From Ampullaceana balthica (taxonomy: Eukaryota > Mollusca > Gastropoda > Lymnaeidae): a stretch of 64,000 nucleotides of DNA. The stretch covers positions 1,673,001-1,737,000 of the forward strand of contig CALYLW010000066.1 in assembly GCA_944989445.1 (NCBI GenBank), written 5' to 3'. The translations under genes were made by a program, and so were the position numbers. Under the pieces are notes generated by a model. The model did not search any database. It was not told where the DNA came from and saw nothing but the letters and a program-made list of their open reading frames with translations. The stretch's first letter is position 1, and each line of letters starts with the position of its first letter. Shown here in pieces: positions 44,178 through 57,009 of the stretch.

Positions 44178-46606
44178 CTGTGCGTACCTGTTTTTGCCTG
44201 TGCGTGCTTGTGCATGTCTGTGCGTGCCTGTGTGTGCCTGTGCGTGCTTTGGCGTGTCTGTGCAAACCTGATAATGGCTGTGCATGCCTGTGCGTGCATG
44301 CGCGTGCCTGCGAGTGCTTGTGCGTGCCTGAGCGTGCCTTGGCGTGCCTGTGCATGCCTGCGTGTGCTTGTGCGTGCCTGTGCATGACAGTGCATGCCTG
44401 CGCGTGCTTGCGCGTGCCTGTTCGTGCCTGTGCGTGTCTGTGCGTGCCTGCGCGTGCCGTGCGCGTGCCTATGCGAGCCTGTGCGTGATAACGCGTGCCT
44501 GCACGTGCCTGTGCGAGCCTGTGCATGACTGCGCCAGCCTGCGCGTGCCTTTTCGTGCCTGCGCGTGCCTGTGCATGTCTGTGCGTGTCTGTGCGCTTCT
44601 GTGCGTGCCAGCGCGTGCCTGTGCTTGCCTGTGCCTACCTGATCATGCAAGTGCGTGTCAGTGTGTGCCTGTGTATGTCTATGCGTGCCAGCGCATGATT
44701 GCGCGTGCCTGTGCGTGACTGTGCATGTCTGTGCGTGCATGTGCGTGCCTCTGCGTGCATGTGCGAACCTGATTGTGCCTGTGCGTGCCTGTGCGTGCCT
44801 GTCCGTGCCTGCGCATGCCTGTGGGTGCCCTTGCATGCCTTGGCATGCCTGTGCGTGCCTTTGCGTGTCTGAGCGTGTCTGTGCGTGCCTGCGAATGCCT
44901 GTGCGTGCCTTGTGCCTGTGCGTGTCTGCTCTTGCCTGTGGGTACCTTGGCGTGCCTTCGCGTGCCTGCGCGTGCCCTTGCGTGTCTGTGCGTGTCTGTG
45001 CGTGTATGTGCGTGCCTGTGCGTGCCTGCGTGTACCTGTGGGTGCCAACGCGTGCCTGTGCATGCCTGTGCCTGCTTGTGCGTGCCTTGGAGAGCCTGCG
45101 CGTGCCTGTGCGTGCCTTTTCGTGCCTGCGCGTGCCTATGCATGTCTGTGCGTGTCTGTGCGCTTCTGTGCGTGACAGCGCGGGCCTGTGCTTGCCTGTG
45201 CATACCTGATCGTGCAAGTGCGTGTCAGTGCGTGCCTGTGTATGTCTATGCGTGCCAGCGCATGATTGCGCGTGCCTGTGCTTGCCTGTGCGTGCATTCG
45301 TGTGTCTGTGCGTGACTGTGCATGTCTGTGCGTGCATGTGCGTGCCTCTGCGTGCATGTGCGAACCTGATTTTTCCTGTGCGTGCCTGCGCGTGCCTGTG
45401 GGTGCCCTTTTGTGCCTTGGCGTGCCTGTGTGTGCCTGTGCGTGCCTTTGCATGTCTGAGCGTGTCTGTGTGTGCCTGTGGATGCCTGTGCGTGCCTTGT
45501 GCCTGTGCCTGTGCATGCGGTGTCGTGCCTGTGCGTGCTTGCGCTTGCATGTGGATGCAATCGCGTGCCTGTGCGTGCCTGTGCATGCCTGCGCGTGCCT
45601 GTGCGTGCCAGCGCGTGCCTGTGCGTGCCTATGCGTGCCTGTGCAAGCCTTGGCTTGCATTTGCGTGTTGTGCGTGCCTGGGCGTGTCTGCGCGTGCCTG
45701 TGCTTACCTGAGCGTTTATGTTCGTGTTATGTGCGTGTCAGCGCATGCCTGCGCATGCCTGTGTGTGCCTTGACGTGCCTGCTCGTTTCTGCGCGTGCTT
45801 TTTTGTGCCTGCGCATGCCTGTATGTTCCTGCGCGTGCCTATGCGTGCCTGTGCGAGCATTGGCTTGCATGCGCGTGTTGTGCGTGCCTGTGCGTGTCTG
45901 TGCGTGTCAGCGCGTGCCTGTGCTTGCCAGTGCGTGCCGTAGCGTGCCTGTGCGTGTATTTGCGTGCCTGTACGTGCCTGTTCGTGTCTGTGAGTTGAGT
46001 GCCTGCGTATGCCTGTTCGTGCCAGGGCGTGCTTGTGCGTGCCTGTGCGTGCCTGCCCATTCTTGTGCGTGCCTGTGCGTGCCTGCCCATTCTTGTGCGT
46101 GCCTGTGCATGACTGTGCATGCCTGCGCGTGCCAGTGCGTGAATGTGCGTATTTGTGCGTACCAGCGCGTGCCTGTGCGTGCCTGTGCGTGCGTTTGCGT
46201 GCCTGTGTGTCTGTGCGTATCTGTGCGTGCCTGTGCGTGTCTGTGCGTTTCTGTGCGATGCAGCGCGTGCCTTCGTGTGCCAGTGCTTGCCTTTGCGTGC
46301 CTTGGCATGCCTGTGCGTGCTTGTGCGTGTCTTTGCGTTTCTCTGCGTGTCTGTGCGTGCCAGCGCGTGCCTGCAAGTGCATGTAATTGCTTTTTGTGCA
46401 TGTTCGAGCCTGTGAGTGCCTGTGCGTGTCTGTATACGCCTGTGCGTGCTTGTGCGTGCCTGCGCGTGCCTGCGTGTGATTGCACTTACCTGTGCGTGCC
46501 TGTGCGTTTCTTTGCGTGCTAGCGCGTGCCTTCACGTGCCTGTGCTTGCCTTTGCGTACCTTTGCTTGCCTGTGCGTACCTGTGCGTGTATGTGCGTGCC
46601 TGTACG
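44178..46606 (+). repeat. decamer array TGCGTGCCTG, about 2.4 kb
   Basis: Around 240 copies of a 10-bp unit, TGCGTGCCTG or close variants. A longer-range order is visible: the segment from 44574 reappears from 45141, and that near 44820 reappears near 45389, a shift of about 568 bp. The unit has no stop codon in any frame of either strand, and 30 bp is ten codons. Hence very long frames exist on both strands (Cys/Val/Pro/Ala-rich forward, His/Ala/Gln/Thr/Arg-rich reverse) that I do not regard as genes. Confidence 0.96.
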
Positions 46607-46611
46607 GACAT

Positions 46612-46735
46612 GAACCAACAACCGCAGGCGCCTCTCACTCAGGATTGAGTGCATACTCAGCATATGGCTCCTTCTGAGTACCTCGACATTGGTGATCTTG
46701 TCTTGCCACTTAATGTGTAGAATCCTACGCAAGCA
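46612..46735 (-). pseudogene. LINE RT C-terminal fragment
   Basis: The minus-strand frame reads RRILHIKWQDKITN, then VEVLRRSHMLSMHSIL and a RRLRLL end, the short segment that follows the RT domain in the same kind of LINE as at 31200 and 34374. It ends exactly where the decamer array begins. Confidence 0.8.
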
Positions 46736-46737
46736 TC

Positions 46738-47463
46738 GTAGATAGGTGTGCTATATATGCGTTATACAAGTAAATTAATTATATTTATAATACATATATA
46801 GATCCAGATAAGTTGCGATTCATTATTTCGCGAAATCAGCTAAAGCGGTAATTGCATGGGTCCCAATTTTTGTGACGTAACACAACAAATTCATTCTGCT
46901 ATGGAAGAAATAAGGAAGAAAAACCGATTGTTGACGTAGCACGTCTAAATAAATTATAATTTGACAAGGGAAACGTAAGTAATTAACACAAAAATAAATT
47001 ATTAAAAATGGGGAAACAAAACATATTAGAAATAGTTTCTTAAATTTTAATCGAACTTTATTCGATCAAATTGATTTTAGTCGATTAATATTTACGATTA
47101 ATAGATTAATTACTCGTTTAATTCCTAAGCCTTAATAATAAAGTTTGAAGTTGTAGCATTTGAACCGTTGAAGTATTTAAAAATATAGTTCCTTAATTTC
47201 GATGATTAATTTTTACCCTTGCATTTCTATTACTTTATACACTATTTCAACGCATTATTTTTTTTTAGAAATTATCAACAAAGAGAAATTTTGCACCCCA
47301 ACAAAGCGCCTCCCGAAACATTTGATTGGCTCATATTTGAAATTGATAGGGAAAATATATTTTTCACTTACAACGGAGGCTGTCGTCAAATTTGAAGAAT
47401 CAATGACAGTTACCAGCACATCAAGATCACAATCTCATACCTAGGTGTCTTGGCTTTTCAGTT
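46738..47463. other. unassigned AT-rich sequence
   Basis: No gene. At 47045-47125 several ATCGATTAAT-like phrases resemble subterminal repeats of the small hAT element at 49727, but no boundaries are visible. Confidence 0.35.
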
Positions 47464-47669
47464 CAGTAGCATTTTCGAAGCTAGCAATTTGTAAGGGTAG
47501 GGGGGCCCGGGGGCTTAACGTCTTTTGGGCCCCACATACATGCCGTTAGCGTAATATTTAATGCACAAACATATTTCTGACACTAATTTTGGGGCCCGCC
47601 TCAAGTGGGGGCCCGGGGGAACTTTCGAATTTTGTCCCCCCTTACCCCCCCCCCATAGCTACGCCACTG
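47464..47669. mobile_element. CAGTGGCGTAGCTA-type element, about 206 bp
   Basis: Right end TAGCTACGCCACTG is a common hAT-type terminus. The left end (CAGTAGCATTTTCGAAGCTA) is only a partial inverse. The interior holds GGGGGCCCGGGGG runs. No target duplication was found. Confidence 0.5.
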
Positions 47670-49718
47670 TTCCGTAGAATAAATATACTAAGAATCAATA
47701 CATACAAATAGAGTTTAAAGTTTTAGAAGTTGAAATGTTTACATATTTCGGAATAGTTCCTTTATTTCTGTAATCAATTTCTTATTTGATTTTTATATTT
47801 TTAATTAAAATCCTTCACTTTGCTCTAAACAAATTTGAAACAAATTAACAAAGAGAAATTTGCCACCCTTAAAACAGTTCAGCCTGGGCATTTGCCTTAT
47901 AGCACCCTTCTTAGCCACTGACCCTAATTCATTAATTAACCAAATTAAAAACCAGTGAAATACTTAAGTTGGCGATTTTATTTTAAAACATAAAAATAAT
48001 TTGTTTCAGTACAGGCATATGTTTGTATTTCGTGCTGCAATATGTTCCTCAACAATTGTTGCTCCACAAATGAAAATATAACGTTTGGAATATTTTTTAA
48101 TGACTTTGGGAGGATAATGTAAAAATATATTTAAAATTATAACTTTCAATAAAAAATTACAATACTTATTTTATTAGAATTTATGTAAATAAGGATGATG
48201 ATACAATATTTTTCAAACTCTTAGTCAAAATTAGAAAGCTATTAACATGGTATAGAAAAATCTGAAATTAAAAAACAATAAACGTAGAAGCGATAATTCT
48301 TTCACTACGATCAAACAGAAGTAAATACCATTTAAAACACATGAGCTATGATGTACAATCCATGTCGCCCACATAAACAAATATATTAATAAATTAAATT
48401 TATAACTTATGTTTTATCAATGAAGAAATAAAAAAAAATCGATACAGATAAGAAAATAAGTTAACGACAATTAAAGTGGAGTTCGAGAAGCATACGTCAA
48501 CAATCGAAATATAAAGTAACGTTAAGTTTGTGTGGTGTATTTTACGGGCGTCTTTGGTTAATTGTTTTAGATAAAATATTTATTTTATTAAGAAAATAAA
48601 TTTGTAAAAATAATAAACCAGACATATTAGTGGAATAAAGTATTTTACAATCTGAGAACATGATACGTACAATGATTTGTTGTCTATCCATCGTGATCGA
48701 CTAGGACCGTTCTCTACAGACTACAGTCGGTTGCAGTTTAGTGATTTTTTTGAAGAACTCTCATACCCGTGGCCTGTGAACGCTGCATAACTTGCCAACA
48801 GACTGGCATGGTCTGTGGACGCAATAATCTTCTGTATAGAAGTAGCGTCTGTATAGATGAGACAAACAAGAGTAAATCTACTTATGACTTAAGTGCCTAG
48901 CATTGACATTTAAAATTTTTTTTTCAATACATTAAAATAAAGCATAATAATAATTAATATATAAGTCAAACGCAATATAAACGAGTAATTTTTTTAAACG
49001 TATATTGAGCAATGACAGATAATATCTGGACTTCAAAAGAGCCCTCATATCTCAAATAGATTAGATCTCCATTAAGTCTAAATACGGCCCTGTTCACAGG
49101 TTTCGGCAATTAGGCTTCCAAGTAATGTCCATCCGATTTTATTTCAGAAACTAGTGTCAGGTACCTATTTGGAGCTGTGTTAGATCAGGGAGATTCGAAC
49201 ACATTGACGATGGGTACCTCAGCCGAACGATTTATTATCAAAATATGGACCATAAAATTTAACATTATATTTTAAAATTATTAAATTATTCAAATTACAG
49301 AAATCAGTATATCCATCAAGTGAATTAATTTTAATAATCTGTTATTAGTTTGAAATATTTTCCTGAAGATATTTTTGTATAACAAAATATATTTTAATTA
49401 CTTAATTTCATAATGTATCAATAAAATAAAACAAGTACCACAGTATTTATTTTTAAATGTTTTAAATTGTATACACATAAAATATTATCATGTTGAATAA
49501 TTAAGGTTTCAAATTATTTTTAAAAAAATTGATATTTTCAACAACAAAAGAAAATAAGATTTAATTTAAGTATTCATACTTTTAGTATTATGCATTGTAA
49601 TAGTCCATTTAAAATAAAATAACAATTACTGCAGACGGCTAACAAGTCTTATGATCATACCAAGGAAAATATTCAAATTCTGATATTAACTTGAAATTCG
49701 TTTATTCCCATTCAACAT
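47670..49718. other. unassigned AT-rich sequence
   Basis: About 2 kb in which I recognise neither gene nor repeat. Confidence 0.4.
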
Positions 49719-49726
49719 TTGTTCAT

Positions 49727-50331
49727 TAGGGCTGGTAACGATTCATTTAAATCTAATCGTTAACTTTAGAAAAATCAACGATTAATTTCGTGAATTAATT
49801 GTTAATTTTAATTAAAGCCAAAAATTAAAATTTATGACGTTATTAAACTGAGCATCTCAAGGCAAGTAACACAAACGAGTAATTGACATTTTTTTTGTTT
49901 TATCGAGTTATTACCCCTGTCCAATATGTTTGTGCTGAATGTGGTACCTCAGCGATGTATTTGATCCCCTAAAAACTAATTGTTTACTGCAGTAAACACA
50001 GTAAATTTTTACACCAACTTCTACTTTGCCATCCGCAGTTAGATTAAAAACAAAATGTTTGCTCAGCATTTTGTTTATATTCTTAAATTTAACTATGCTG
50101 AAGCTGTCATTTGTTGCCATTTTTTGTTTAAATCTCCACGTCTATATAACTTAATAAATTTAAGAAGCTTGTACAATAAAACTATATATAAATTATTATT
50201 ATTATTAATTTGTTTTAATAAATTGAACAAAAACAATATTTAAAGTATTTTCTTAAATTTTAATCGATATTTAATCAAAAATATTTTTTAACGATTAATG
50301 GAGAAATTCAACGTTATTTTCAGCAGCCCTA
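49727..50331 (-). mobile_element. small hAT element keeping only a BED finger, 605 bp
   Basis: The left end is TAGGGCTG at 49727 and the right end CAGCCCTA at 50331, an 8-bp inverse TIR. ACGATTAAT-like subterminal phrases follow on each side. The flanks TTGTTCAT and TTGGTAAT agree at six of eight positions. Its only frame is the BED-type finger at 49911-50120. Confidence 0.7.
49911..50120 (-). pseudogene. BED-finger N-terminal piece of a hAT transposase
   Basis: A 69-residue minus-strand frame from an ATG at 50120. It has CVYCSKQLVF followed by SLRYHIQHKH, a C-x2-C and H/H arrangement of the BED type seen in ZBED1/ZBED4-like transposases. The catalytic domain is missing. Alone, such a piece could at most bind DNA; whether it is expressed is unknown. 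Confidence 0.65.
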
Positions 50332-50616
50332 TTGGTAATTGTTATTTTTAACTGACTGAGTAGATTTCGAATCATAACTACAAAGTTTTTTTTTGTTTAT
50401 TTATTGTTATTATTATTTGTTATTTTTTTTATTTTTATTTTTAAAAATAAAATCATTTATTCCAGAAATTGTTGGAACTACAATATAATTATAACGATTT
50501 TATTTTTAATGATAATAAAAAATAATTAATTTACACGTTTTCTATTTTCAGAAAGCTTGCCCAAAATCAGGACTTGCAAAGAAAAAGCTAATAAGATTAC
50601 AAAACAACATTAAAAT

Positions 50617-50800
50617 GAGGCCGTCAATAAATGAGGTCACGCAATTTTGGCCGAATTTTCACCCCGCTCCTTACTCATCACACGTCGTCACGAAAAGTTA
50701 CACCTACATCTAATATTACGTAACAAGGTTTTGCAGCCCCCCTCCCCTTAGTAAAAACCTTTTGTTCTTTTTAAAAATGAGAATGTTTCAAATCCCTTTT
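50617..50800 (+). mobile_element. one-ended GGCCGTCCATAAATGACGTCA-family fragment
   Basis: Starts GAGGCCGTCAATAAATGAGG and continues GTCACGCAATTTTGGCCGA, close to the left part of the copy at 13313. No right end is found. Confidence 0.65.
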
Positions 50801-51089
50801 TTGTGTTTTTCTCCATTCGATTTTACACGATCTTGACAAATATATCCCTCATTACCCAGATTGCAATGTGTTGGAATTTAGAAATTTACGCCTTGCACCA
50901 TTTGTGTCGCCGGGACTTTTGTGTGTTTTAAAAAAAATTCTTAAGCTTTATAATTATTATTTTCTTCAAGGATCTCGTGAAAAAAGCGGAATAAAGTCGA
51001 AGAAACAAATTTTTTTAATGATCTTGAGAAATATAAATAACTGTATGCATTAAGAAATTAATTGAAATGAACATGTGTTACGAACTTCA

Positions 51090-51320
51090 TAACATCTTGC
51101 ACTGAATGGGTTCGGGGGCCACTTAATGTCGTTTTTTCCTATATTAGCTAAAAAAATTAGTTTAAGCATTAGATAATGAGGAAATGCATCTGGACCAAAC
51201 TTGGTATAGAAAAACTTAAGAGCCTTAAATTATTAAATTACTAAAGGACACTGAATTCCAAATGTCCATTCCCTCGGGGCTGGGGGCCCCAATTGGTTTT
51301 CTAGTAAATGGATATTGGAA
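51090..51320 (+). repeat. single unit of the GC-box repeat family
   Basis: CTTGCACTGAATGGGTTCGG, GGGGGCCAC, CCTATATTAGCT and TCGGGGCTGGGGGCCCC occur in the same order as in the tandem array at 59740-60850. Confidence 0.75.
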
Positions 51321-52778
51321 ATTTTTAAAAAAATCAAATTATCAACCATTTTAGGTGCAGTGGCCCTTAATATATTTTTTCTCTCTTTTGTAAGCTTTTT
51401 AAATAACTTTATTTATCCATTTGCTATAATTTTTTTTTCACACTTCCGCTAATGTTTCTTGCATAAGTATTTGTTTTTAAATGTACCAATCATTTGTTCT
51501 TTTGAATTTATTCCCATATACTGAGATCGTTGCAATACGTGACTTGGCCGCTAGTAGTATTTAACTTTCATAAAAATGTTTAATGAAAATGCTACCTTTC
51601 ATGTTCACACTTTCCATGAATGAAGCAAGACACTTATAAAGTATTGAGAGTTATTGTTAAAAAATACTTTTCATCTGAACATTTGAGAAGCATTCAATAA
51701 AAAATAATAAGCTATATATATATCTCTTAATATATATATAATACATTACATGCAATTAGTAAAAGAATTAGTATAATGTAAGAATATGGTAAACAACTCA
51801 TTACATTTTAAATCTAGTGCTACAAATTTTTCTCAGTATCATTTACTAGAATTATCGGCAGTGAGTCTTTTAAAAATTATCATTTTCCCCCCTAAACATA
51901 TGTGTTTGTCTAGAGTCTACTATACTTTTACAGAATTAATGAGGAAGCACTAGAGCTTAATAGTACAGCAACAGGAAGGAAAACATAATTTTAACTGAAA
52001 GAATATAACTGGAAATAATAATATAGTTTGTAGTAATAAACTTTAAGTTTGCTTATTGTTTTAAAGGTATTTTAAAGCCTAATTGCAAATTTATGTGTAC
52101 TAAAATATCAGACCCTTGGTTAAAACAATAACCACGATTATGTACCTAATAAATCTTCGGGTTGAAAGAGGGGTCGAAATGAAACTGTGTGGTATTATTT
52201 TTTTAAAAAATCGGCTGCATGAATGCATGTTTTAAAATTTACATTGCCTTTATTTTTAGTCTAATATTCCTCTTTCTTTAATTAAAAAAGAAACACATGC
52301 AATATTTTTAGTATAAGTCTTATTTAAAACTATATGCTGAAGTGTTAGTATTATGAACTGTTATTTGTTTAATAATCATTTGACGAGCTTCCATAATACT
52401 ACGATGGCATAACAAGCTAAATGAGGACACAAATATGCTATTTTAATTATTATTTTTTTTAATGACTTATTTTAAATATCATGATGTTGCACGAAAAATA
52501 TTAATTATTTTTATACTTACATATTTAGAAATTAATTTTTAAAAAATAATTATATTATTATTATGATTATTATAATACTAGGAGTTATAGGCCTCCTACG
52601 GCGCCCACTTTTTTCAGAAGCCCAAGTAACTTATCCTTGTTTATAATACGAAATATTTAACTTCATGAAATGTACACAAAGTATTTCATAATTATAAATC
52701 CTCAAATTCTCTTTTTTACTTCGTTCCCTTTCCCAAAATTAAAATATAAGCTCAAACAAATACGTCGTATTACATTTA
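51321..52778. other. unassigned AT-rich sequence
   Basis: No gene or repeat recognised. Confidence 0.4.
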
Positions 52779-52832
52779 TTTACGGCGAGAAACACCACAC
52801 GCTATTTTAACTGCTATGGACTTTTGTACTAT
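52779..52832 (+). repeat. 54-bp flanking direct repeat, left
   Basis: TTTACGGCGAGAAACACCAC and the following bases are repeated at 56643 with 48 of 54 matches. The two copies bracket the 3.8-kb element between them. Confidence 0.85.
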
Positions 52833-52838
52833 ATTAAA

Positions 52839-55800
52839 ATACTAGCAAAATACCCGCGCTCTGCTACGAAAGTTATGATTTTAGTTGAAAACCCGTTTCA
52901 CAATTATTCAAAACACCAATCGATTTCAGTGTGGATCATGATTGATATACTTGTTTGTCAATATTTGTCAAGGTCGTGTAAAATAAAATGGGTACTAAAA
53001 CGACATTACGGGTCACCGTGCAAAATGGATGCAGGATGTGCATATCTCATAAGGTCCGAGGATTTCAATCTAGGTCATGATAGAGATACGTGTCCATATT
53101 TATTTAAATTATTTAAAATTTAAAGGTAACAAAGCTTTAAATGTTTACGAAAAAAATATGTTGGGTCCCGGCCCCTAAGGAACAGATGTTAGAAATTCAT
53201 TACTCTATAGAATTTTATTTTATTTTATTTTTTAAAATCAAATTTGGCCATAGTTCATCCATTTACCTAGTAGCAACATTTTAAATTACTTTTTATATAA
53301 CTTATGTTAAAATATGGCATACAGGCCCCCAGCCCAGAATACGTGGTGTTTTTTTAAATTTTACTTTTAATGCCAGAAACCTTCGCTGGAATGTACACAA
53401 AAAATTCCTAAAGTTTAATGGCCGTGGGATGAATAAAATACATTTACAATTAATACGTCTTTAAAAAAATTAAAGTAAGGGCCGGGGGCCCTATCTGTGT
53501 AATATGTATAGTACAAAACTACAGCTTATTTCAATTTGGATTATGATGAATATATTTGTCAGTAAACATTTTTTTTTAAAATTAGTGAAATCGAATGGTT
53601 ATAATGTCTTAAACGTTTACAAAAAAGAGATTAGGTGCCCTTGGCTACAAAATATTGAAAAAATATAATTTTAATGCCCTAACGAATTTTAATATAGGCC
53701 ATCAAGTTTTTATCTTCAAAGTTTTGTAAAAATACATTTACACATCATCCAAAGTTTTTGTATTTGTAATTTAGCTCATAAATGTTAAAAATAAATATGT
53801 TTGTGTCCCGGGCCCCCAGTGAGTGATAATTAAACAAAATATTTCGCCTGTTACCATCCCGGGAGTGCACTCAACAACTTCCCAAAATTTCATGCTTCTA
53901 ACTACACGGGAAAATAGAGAATCTGTGTTGATTAATTTTTTATATAAGAAAAAAATGGGCCCCCGACCCCAGTGAGTGAAAATTTAAATATTTGTTGGCC
54001 TGTTACCAACGCGGGAGTGTACTCAATAATTTCCAAAAGTTTCATGCTTTTACCTACACGGGAAATCAGAGAATTAAATTTGAGTCAGTTTTTATATAAG
54101 AAAAGTACATTTGGGCCCCCCGGCCCCCAGTGAGTGATAATTTAAATATTTTGTTTTGCATACTACCATCGAAGGAGTGGACTCAACAAATTCCCAAAGT
54201 TTCATGTTTCTACCTATACGGCAAAGTGGAGAATAAGGCGATTTTCAATATAAGGAGAAAAAACGCTTTTGGGCCAGCGGCCCCCATTAGAGTGAATTTT
54301 AAGATTCTTTTACGCCAATTTGCATCGCGAGAGGATACTCAACAACTTCCCAAAGTTTCATACTTCTACCTACACAGGAAGTTGTAGAATTCGTGATTAG
54401 TCAGTTTTTAATATTAGAAAAAAATTCCTTTGGGCCCCCGGCCCCCAGTAAGAGTTATTGAAATCTTTTGTTCACCTGTTACTATTGCGGAAGTGTACTT
54501 ATCAACTACTCGGAGTTTCATGCTTCTACCTACATGGGAAATATGATAATTTGTGATTTTCAGTTTTTATATAGCTCATTTAAAGAAAAATTTCAATTTG
54601 GGCCCCCGGCCCCCAGTATTTGATAATTAAATATTTTTTTACTGTTAACATCGTGGAAGTGTACTCAACAACTTCCCAAAGTTTCATGCTTCTGCCTACT
54701 CGCAAAATAGGAGAATTAGTTATTTTTCATTTTAATAAAGCCCATATAAAGGAAAAGATTGTTTTGGACCCCCGGCCCCCATGAGTGTGAATTTTAAATT
54801 TCTTTTACGCCAAGTATCGTCCCAAGAGGCTACTTAACAACTTCCCAAGGTTTCATGCTTCTACCTACGCGGGAAGTTGGACAATTAGTGATGAGTCAGT
54901 TTTTTTATATAAGAAAAAAGCTACATTTGGGCCCCGGGCCCCCAGTAAGTGATAAATTAAATATTGTTTTTGGCTTCTTACCATCGCGGAAGTGTACTTA
55001 TCAACTACTCAGAGTTTCATGCTTCTACCTACATGGGAAATATGCGAATTTGTGATTTTCAGTTTTTATATAGCTCATATAAGGAAAAAAATTCATTTGG
55101 GCCCCCGACCCCAGGAAGTGATAATTTACATATTTTTTCTCCCGTTACCATCGAGTTTTTGTACTCAACAAATTCCCAAAGTTTCATGCTTCTGACTACT
55201 CGGGAAATGGGAGAATTAGTGATTTTCAAATTAAAGATAGCCCATATTAGGAAAAAAAGCATTTTGGGGCCCCCGGCCCCCAAGAGTGAGAATTTTAAAA
55301 TTCTTTTACGCCAATTTGCGTCGCGAGAGGCTATTCAACAACTTCCCAAAGTTTCATGCTTCTACCTACACGGGAAGAGGAGAATTAGTGATGAGTCAGT
55401 GAGTGTGTGATGGCTTTGCCTTTTATTAGTATAGAAAACTACATTTGGGCCCCCGGACTCCAGTAAGTCATAATTTAAATATTTTTTTCACTTATTAATA
55501 TCATGGAAGTGTACTTATCAACTACTCAGAGTTTCATGCTTCTACCTACACGGGAAATTCAAGAATTTGTGATTTTCAGTTCTTATATAGCTCATATATG
55601 GACAAAACTTAATTTAAGCCCCCGGCCCCCACGAAGTGATAATTTAAAAAATGTTCTCTCGTTACCATCGCGGGTTTGTACTCAACAATTTCTCAGACTT
55701 TCATGCTTCTACTTTCACGGGAAATATAAGAATTTATGATTTTCAGTTTTTATATAGCTCATATTAGGAAAAAACTTCATTTGGGACCCCGGCCCCCAGT

Positions 55801-56615
55801 ATTTGATAAATTAAATATGTTTTTTGCCTGTTATCATTGCGGAAAAGTACTTAACAACTTCCCAAACTTTCATTCTTCTATCTACTCACAAAATAGGAGA
55901 ATTAGTGATTTTTAATTTTAATACAACCCATATAAGGAAAAAATGGTTTTGGGCCCCCGGCCCCCATGAGTCTGAATTTTAAAATTCTTTTACGCCAAGT
56001 ATCGTCGCAAGAGGCTACTTAACAACTTCCCAAGGTTTCATGCTTCTACCTACGCGGGAAGTCGTAGAATTAGTAATGAGTCAGTTTTTTATTAAGAAAA
56101 AAAAACAACATTTTGGCCCCCGGCCCCCAGCCCCCATTAAGTGATATTTTAAATTTTTGTTTCGCTTGTTACCATCGGGTAAGTGTACTTATCAACTACT
56201 CAGAGTTTCATGCTTCTACCTACACGGGAAATAGGAGAATTATTGATTTTTAGTTTTTATTTAGGTCATATAAGGAAAAAACTTCATTTGGGATAATTTA
56301 AATATTTTTTCGCCCGTTACCATCGAGGGTTTGTACTCAACAACTTCCCAAAGTTTCATGCTTCTGCCTACTCGGGAAATAGGAGAATTAGTGATATTCA
56401 AATTTTATATTGGCCATTTAAGGGGGAAAAAAACTTTTGGGGCCGCCGGCCCCCATGAGAGTTAATTTTAAAATTCTTTTACTCTAATTTTCGTCGCGAG
56501 AGGCTACTCAACAACTTCCCAAAATTTCATGCTTCTACCTACACGGGAAGTTGGAGAATTAGTGATGAGTGAGTGAGTGAGTGAGTCAGGGCTTTGCATT
56601 TTATTAGTATAGATA
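52839..56615 (+). mobile_element. 3.8-kb repeat element with internal tandem array
   Basis: It starts near TACTAGCAAAATACCCGCGC and ends GGGCTTTGCATTTTATTAG followed by TATAGAT. Most of it (about 53156-56600) is a tandem array. A near copy of the terminal sequence (GTGATGGCTTTGCCTTTTAT) also lies inside at about 55408-55435, so two elements or a duplicated end may be joined. No protein-coding domain is recognised; class is not assigned. Confidence 0.65.
53156..56600 (+). repeat. 150-175 bp tandem array with GGGCCCCCGGCCCC box, about 20 copies
   Basis: Each unit has GGGCCCCCGGCCCCCAG, then AGTGATAATTTAAATATTTT, GTTACCATCGCGG, AACTTCCCAAAGTTTCATGC, TTCTACCTACACGGGAAAT, and TATATAGCTCATATAAGG. 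Open frames of 66-148 residues cross several units but have shifting phase. Confidence 0.92.
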
Positions 56616-56642
56616 AGCTAAATCAATAACATCATATAATTT

Positions 56643-56696
56643 TTTACGGCGAGAAACACCACACGATTTTTTAACTGCAATGGGCTGTTGTTCTAT
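56643..56696 (+). repeat. 54-bp flanking direct repeat, right
   Basis: Partner of 52779-52832, same orientation, six mismatches. Confidence 0.85.
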
Positions 56697-56833
56697 GATC
56701 CTCAGCGTTACGGATCCAAGGACTTTGGCTGTTCTATTAGTCATAATTGTTATCTTTAAAAATAATGTATTTTTGATGAAAACCAACAGATTACATTAAA
56801 ATCTTCAAATTGGTTATGTATAACTTGCTTTTT

Positions 56834-56985
56834 GCGCATTTGTCAGGGTGCGCGTTTGTCGGCGTCCGCATTTGTTAGCGTGCGCCATTGACACCGTGTG
56901 TGCAAATATCGGTGTTCTCGTTTGTCCTGTGCGCATTTGTGTCATTGCGGAAATGTGTTTGCGCGATTGTCTTGTGCGCGTTTGT
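56834..56985 (+). repeat. degenerate GTGCGCGTTTGTC repeat
   Basis: About eight diverged copies of a 15-20 bp unit of the form TGTGCGCATTTGTCNG. Confidence 0.75.
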
Positions 56986-57009
56986 CACGGAACCCATTAG
57001 CCTGGGTAG

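Noticed and set aside
44117..45586. A 489-residue minus-strand frame rich in His, Ala, Arg, Thr and Gln, and a 418-residue plus-strand frame (45266-46522) rich in Cys, Val and Pro
   Set aside because: Both are the stop-free decamer array read in different frames; ten-residue periodicity follows from 3 x 10 bp, and no non-repetitive domain is attached.
54130..55739. Frames with SCFYLHGK and FGPPAP phrases recurring between 54130 and 55739
   Set aside because: They recur because the roughly 165-bp array unit is repeated; phase changes from unit to unit and no start or domain is consistent.
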